The notes under the pieces were generated by a model that ran no database searches, had not been told where the DNA came from, and saw nothing but the letters and a program-made list of their open reading frames with translations. Of a stretch of 7,776 nucleotides of DNA, positions 4,832 through 7,776 are shown piece by piece (position 1 is the stretch's first letter; each line of letters opens with the position of its first letter). The DNA is from Holophagaceae bacterium (lineage in GTDB: Bacteria > Acidobacteriota > Holophagae > Holophagales > Holophagaceae): positions 1 through 7,776 of the forward strand of contig JANXYT010000305.1 in the NCBI GenBank assembly GCA_025355915.1, in the 5' to 3' direction. Both the position numbers and the translations under genes were made by a program.

Positions 4832-6187
4832 ATGGACCAGCCTGAATCCCAGCGCGGTGATCGATCGGGGTTGCCGATTTTCTTTGGCCGTGCGCTGATC
4901 TGCATGGTTTCCATGCTCTTTCTAGGTTTCGGCCTCGGTTTGAATATCCACAAGGGGGCCTCCCTCCTTTGGACGACGAGTCTTCTGGCCACCCTTGTCC
5001 TGGTGCTGATCCTCATGGCCCGCTGGCAGGTGCGATCTCTGGCCGAGCCATTGGGACAACTGCTGGGGGGAAGCCGGCCCCGGGCCATTGAGGACCTTCC
5101 TCGCGCCTGGTCGGCGCTGGAACGGGAAAATCTCGATCTAAAGGGAAAGGTGGTTCGCGAGGATCGGATGCTGCCGGGAATCATGGCCCGGCTGGAGGAG
5201 GGAGTCATCCTATTTGGCGCCACCGGAGGCCTGGAGCAGTTCAACCCCGCTGCCCAGCGCCATCTGGGGCTTGGCGCGCCCCTGGCAAAGGGCATGGCCG
5301 TGGGCGAGGTGTTTCGCGATATGAAAGGCTCCGATGCGGTCCTGAAGGCGTACCAAGGGGTCCCCTACGAATGGCGCCTGGCCCGGGCTGGCCGGACGCT
5401 TCGCGTCAGGGCGATCCCCTTCGCCCCTCTGGGGTCGGTGAGCGGCGTCCTCCTCACCCTGGACGATGTCACCAGCCAGGAGGCCCTGGAGACCACCCGC
5501 CAGAAGTTCATCTCCAACGTGAGCCATGAGCTGAAAACGCCGGTGACGGCCATCAGCATCTCCGCGGAGAACCTGCAGGAGGAGAAGCTGTCCGATTCGG
5601 CGCGGGCCAGCGCCGAATCCATCCTGCGGTCCGTGCGTCGGCTCACGCTCCTGCTCGGCGATCTTTCAGAGCTGAGCCGGATCGAGAGCGGCGCCTTGAA
5701 CCTCGCCCCCGAATGCCTGGACCTCAACACCTTCCTGGATACCTTGATGAGGGATCTCCAGCCCCGCTACGCGGCAAGCGGCGTTCAGCTTGCGTTGACT
5801 GTCGATGCTCCGGACGGCGCCATGATTCTGGTGGATCCGTTGCGGTTGCACCAGGTCATCGAAAACCTGGTCTCCAACGCCATTAAATTCAGCCCGCCAG
5901 GCGGGCAGGTCGATCTATCCGTCCGCCTCACGAGCCAGTGGCAGACCTGGGAAGTCCGTGACCAGGGCCCGGGCATCCCCGAGGCCGAACAGGGGCGCAT
6001 ATTCGAACGCTTCTACCGAGCGCAAGCCGCCCAGGCGAAGCCAGGCACAGGCCTTGGCCTGGCCATCGTGAAGCACCTCTGCCGGTTGATGGGAGGCGAG
6101 GTCACGGTGGAAAGCCTGCCGGGCGAAGGAGCGACCTTCCGGGTGATGCTGCCGCCTCAGGCGCCGGCGGGCCCGCCCAGCCGGTAG
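4832..6187 (+). CDS. phoR: PhoR-type sensor histidine kinase
   Basis: This 451-residue inner-membrane kinase should autophosphorylate and pass phosphate to the PhoB-like regulator encoded opposite. Two membrane helices (about 17-38 and 45-63) are joined by only a few residues, so there is no periplasmic sensor domain, as in PhoR. A linker and PAS-like domain follow (about 110-212). Next are the H box FISNVSHELKTP (phospho-acceptor His232), the N box ENLVSNAIKFSP (344-355), the G1 box RDQGPGIP (376-383), the F box FERFYR (391-396) and the G2 box GTGLGLAI (405-412). The ATG at 4832 is preceded by GGAG at an unusually short three-base spacing; no in-frame start exists just upstream. The lack of a sensor domain fits signalling through Pst/PhoU. 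It is oriented against phoB, and its last 31 bases overlap the end of phoB on the other strand. Assignment as PhoR rests on architecture plus the adjacent phoB-phoU-pstB genes. Confidence 0.9.
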   Translation: MDQPESQRGDRSGLPIFFGRALICMVSMLFLGFGLGLNIHKGASLLWTTSLLATLVLVLILMARWQVRSLAEPLGQLLGGSRPRAIEDLPRAWSALERENLDLKGKVVREDRMLPGIMARLEEGVILFGATGGLEQFNPAAQRHLGLGAPLAKGMAVGEVFRDMKGSDAVLKAYQGVPYEWRLARAGRTLRVRAIPFAPLGSVSGVLLTLDDVTSQEALETTRQKFISNVSHELKTPVTAISISAENLQEEKLSDSARASAESILRSVRRLTLLLGDLSELSRIESGALNLAPECLDLNTFLDTLMRDLQPRYAASGVQLALTVDAPDGAMILVDPLRLHQVIENLVSNAIKFSPPGGQVDLSVRLTSQWQTWEVRDQGPGIPEAEQGRIFERFYRAQAAQAKPGTGLGLAIVKHLCRLMGGEVTVESLPGEGATFRVMLPPQAPAGPPSR

Positions 6188-6861
6188 CCGACGCCCACCA
6201 CGGTCTCGATCAGCTCGGCAGCCGATTCGCCGATCTTGGCGCGGACGCGGCGCACATGGGCGTCAATCGTCCGACTCTCGCCCAGGTACTCGAGCCCCCA
6301 GACCTGCTGGAGGATCTTCTCGCGGGTCAAAACCCTCCGGGGATTGATGAGGAAGTAGGCCAGCAGCTCGAACTCCCGTCTGGTCAGTTCCACGGGTTGT
6401 CCATCCACGCGGGCCACGTGCATATCGAGATCGACGGAGATGGGACCATAGGCCAGCTGGGTGGCGCGTTCAGCCCCTTCGAAGGGGGTGGCGCGGCGGA
6501 GGATCGCCCGCAGGCGGGCCGCCAATTCCCGGGTGGAGAAGGGTTTGGAGATGTAGTCGTCCGCCCCGAGTTCGAGCCCCAGGACGCGATCGATCTCCTC
6601 GCTGCGGGCCGTGACCAGCAGCACGGGCAGGGCCCGGAGGGTTGCATGGGTGCGGATGGCGCGGAGGACATCCAGGCCATCCATGTCGGGGAGGCTGAGA
6701 TCCAGCAGGGCGGCATCGAGCTTGGGTCCGCTGGCATTGAGGGCCAGCAGGGCATCCCGGCCGGTGCCCACGGGCACAAGGCTGAAGCCTTCCCGGCGCA
6801 GGTGCTGCTCGAGGCCGAGCCGGATTTCGGTGTCGTCTTCAAGGAGGAGGATGCGTGGCAT
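6157..6861 (-). CDS. phoB: PhoB-type response regulator, OmpR family
   Basis: This 234-residue cytoplasmic transcription factor has an N-terminal receiver domain (1-122). The acidic pocket is Glu8/Asp9/Asp10, the phospho-acceptor is Asp54 (LLDLSLPDMDG), the switch is Thr84 and the conserved Lys is Lys106 (SKPF). The winged-helix DNA-binding domain (about 137-228) has ELTRREFELLAYF (158-170), the recognition helix region RTIDAHVRRVRAKIG (197-211) and the final VVGVGYRL hairpin (221-228). ATG 6861 has AAAGGG directly after the PhoU stop, four bases before the start, so it is coupled to phoU with a 10-base gap. In-frame ATG 6951 lies inside phoU and was rejected. phoB is conventionally next to phoR in one direction; here phoR is convergent. 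It should control phosphate-starvation genes, probably including pst, which lies upstream in the same unit. Confidence 0.93.
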   Translation of the reverse strand: MPRILLLEDDTEIRLGLEQHLRREGFSLVPVGTGRDALLALNASGPKLDAALLDLSLPDMDGLDVLRAIRTHATLRALPVLLVTARSEEIDRVLGLELGADDYISKPFSTRELAARLRAILRRATPFEGAERATQLAYGPISVDLDMHVARVDGQPVELTRREFELLAYFLINPRRVLTREKILQQVWGLEYLGESRTIDAHVRRVRAKIGESAAELIETVVGVGYRLGGPAGA

Positions 6862-6871
6862 GGGGCCCTTT

Positions 6872-7540
6872 TCACGGTTCGGCGGGATGGTCCTGCAGGT
6901 ACGTATGTTTCGCGCTGCGGCCCTCGAGGATGAACAGCACTTCTTCCGCAATATTGGTGGCCTGGTCCGCGATGCGCTCCCAGTTCTTGATGACCAGGAT
7001 GAGGTGGCTGGCGCGTTCGATGCAAAGGGGGTCGGACATCATCAGGCGCAGCAGTTCCCGGTAGATCCGGCCATACAGCTCGTCCACGGAGTCATCGGCC
7101 TTGATCACCGTGCGGGCCAGGCCAGCGTCGCTGCCGATGAAAGCGTCCACCGCCATCCTGACCATCCCGCGGGTTTCCTGGCCCAGGCGCTCGAGCAGAC
7201 CGCCCGATAGGATGGGGGGATGCACGTAGGTGGCGCGCCGGGCGATGTTGCAGCAGTGGTCACCGATGCGCTCGATCTCGGGGATGATCTTGAGGCTGGA
7301 GGCGATCAGGCGCAGGTCGCCAGCCGCCGGGGATCTGAGCGCCAGCAGGTCCACGCAGAGGCGGTCCAGCTTCAGCTCCCACTCATCCATGCGCCGGTCC
7401 AGGATCATGACCTGATCCGACTTGGGCTTCGATCGCTCGACGAGCGCCTGGTTGGTCAAATCGATCATCTCTTCGGCCAGACCGGCCATGGCCAGGATGC
7501 CATCCCGAAGTTCCTTCAATTCCTGGTCGAATTGACGCAT
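6872..7540 (-). CDS. phoU: Phosphate signalling complex protein PhoU
   Basis: This 222-residue helical protein restrains PhoR activity and tunes phosphate import through the Pst transporter at the membrane. It shows the two three-helix-bundle repeats of PhoU, each with the metal-binding E-R-x-x-D signature: EIERIGDHCCNIA (88-100) and NWERIADQATNIAEE (186-200). The N-terminal FDQELKELRDGILAMAGLAEEMI (4-26) is also typical. The length is normal (about 220-240). ATG 7540 overlaps the pstB stop by one base (TGATG), and GGGGAGG (7555-7549) lies eight bases upstream, inside pstB. The gene order pstB-phoU is the common one; here phoB follows directly. Function by family is firm; the partner PhoR assignment is by neighbourhood. 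Confidence 0.96.
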   Translation of the reverse strand: MRQFDQELKELRDGILAMAGLAEEMIDLTNQALVERSKPKSDQVMILDRRMDEWELKLDRLCVDLLALRSPAAGDLRLIASSLKIIPEIERIGDHCCNIARRATYVHPPILSGGLLERLGQETRGMVRMAVDAFIGSDAGLARTVIKADDSVDELYGRIYRELLRLMMSDPLCIERASHLILVIKNWERIADQATNIAEEVLFILEGRSAKHTYLQDHPAEP

Positions 7541-7776
7541 CAGCCGAACCTCCCCGTGATGTAGTCCTCGGTCATGCGATGCCCGGGATTGGTGAACAGC
7601 TTCTCGGTGAGCCCCGTCTCGATGAGCTTGCCCATCCAGAAAAAGGCGGTGTGGTCGCTCACCCGGGCGGCCTGCTGCATGTTGTGGGTGACGATCACGA
7701 TGGTGAACTCCCGCTTCAACTCGAGGATAAGCTCCTCGACCCGGGCGGTGGCAATGGGATCGAGCGCCGAGCAGGG
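7540..7776 (-). CDS. pstB: Phosphate ABC transporter ATP-binding subunit PstB (C-terminal part only)
   Basis: The last 78 residues of the cytoplasmic ATPase that drives PstSCA phosphate import are present; the 5' part lies beyond the right edge. The fragment starts at P-C-S-A-L-D-P-I, the D-loop after Walker B, where the CSALDPIAT wording is typical of PstB. It contains the H-loop [23 protein letters not shown] (29-51) and ends in [16 protein letters not shown], the usual PstB tail. A full protein would be about 250-270 residues, so Walker A, the signature motif and Walker B are missing here. Its TGA shares one base with the phoU ATG, so the two are translationally coupled. pstS, pstC and pstA would be expected further right. 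Confidence 0.95.
   Translation of the reverse strand, partial: PCSALDPIATARVEELILELKREFTIVIVTHNMQQAARVSDHTAFFWMGKLIETGLTEKLFTNPGHRMTEDYITGRFG

Noticed and set aside
4741..5295. Minus-strand open frame opposite the start of the kinase gene
   Set aside because: Arg/Pro/Ser-rich shadow translation antisense to a clear kinase gene, which also covers the divergent promoter.
6256..6933. Plus-strand open frame opposite phoB
   Set aside because: Gly/Gln/Glu-rich antisense shadow of a complete response regulator gene.

Overview
The window is a dense, GC-rich bacterial chromosomal segment with tightly packed genes, short or overlapping junctions and good Shine-Dalgarno sequences. There is no phage, plasmid, IS or CRISPR signature. 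The gene style (Pst/Pho genes beside a PiT-DUF47 pair, GC-rich codon use) would fit an acidobacterium of the Holophaga/Geothrix type or a deltaproteobacterium-like soil or sediment organism. That placement is an inference, not something the sequence proves.

Left part (1-2865, all minus strand). A four-gene cluster reads leftwards: a GNAT-fold acyl/acetyltransferase (2865-2329), a PlsC/OlsA-type lysophospholipid acyltransferase (2329-1649), an agmatinase-like ureohydrolase (1659-721) and a small uncharacterised DUF2247-like protein (713-222). The junctions are a 1-nt overlap, an 11-nt overlap and a 7-nt gap, so this is almost certainly one transcription unit. The 1-221 stretch after it holds two inverted repeats and possibly the first five codons of another minus-strand gene.

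Right part (3047-7776). This is a phosphate uptake and sensing region. A low-affinity PiT phosphate transporter and its DUF47/PhoU-like partner form a minus-strand pair (4718-3047). Divergent from them, across a 113-bp gap with a possible Pho-box-like direct repeat, is a PhoR-type histidine kinase on the plus strand (4832-6187). It converges tail to tail, with a 31-bp coding overlap, on phoB (6861-6157). phoB is the last visible gene of a minus-strand pstB-phoU-phoB run, with pstB cut by the right edge.

Taken together, PstB energises high-affinity phosphate import and PhoU links transporter state to the PhoR/PhoB two-component system. PiT/DUF47 gives the low-affinity route. The unusual points are the inverted, overlapping placement of phoR against phoB, and the GNAT-acyltransferase-ureohydrolase cassette, whose joint product is unknown and might be an amine-containing lipid. 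No new defence or mobile system is evident.
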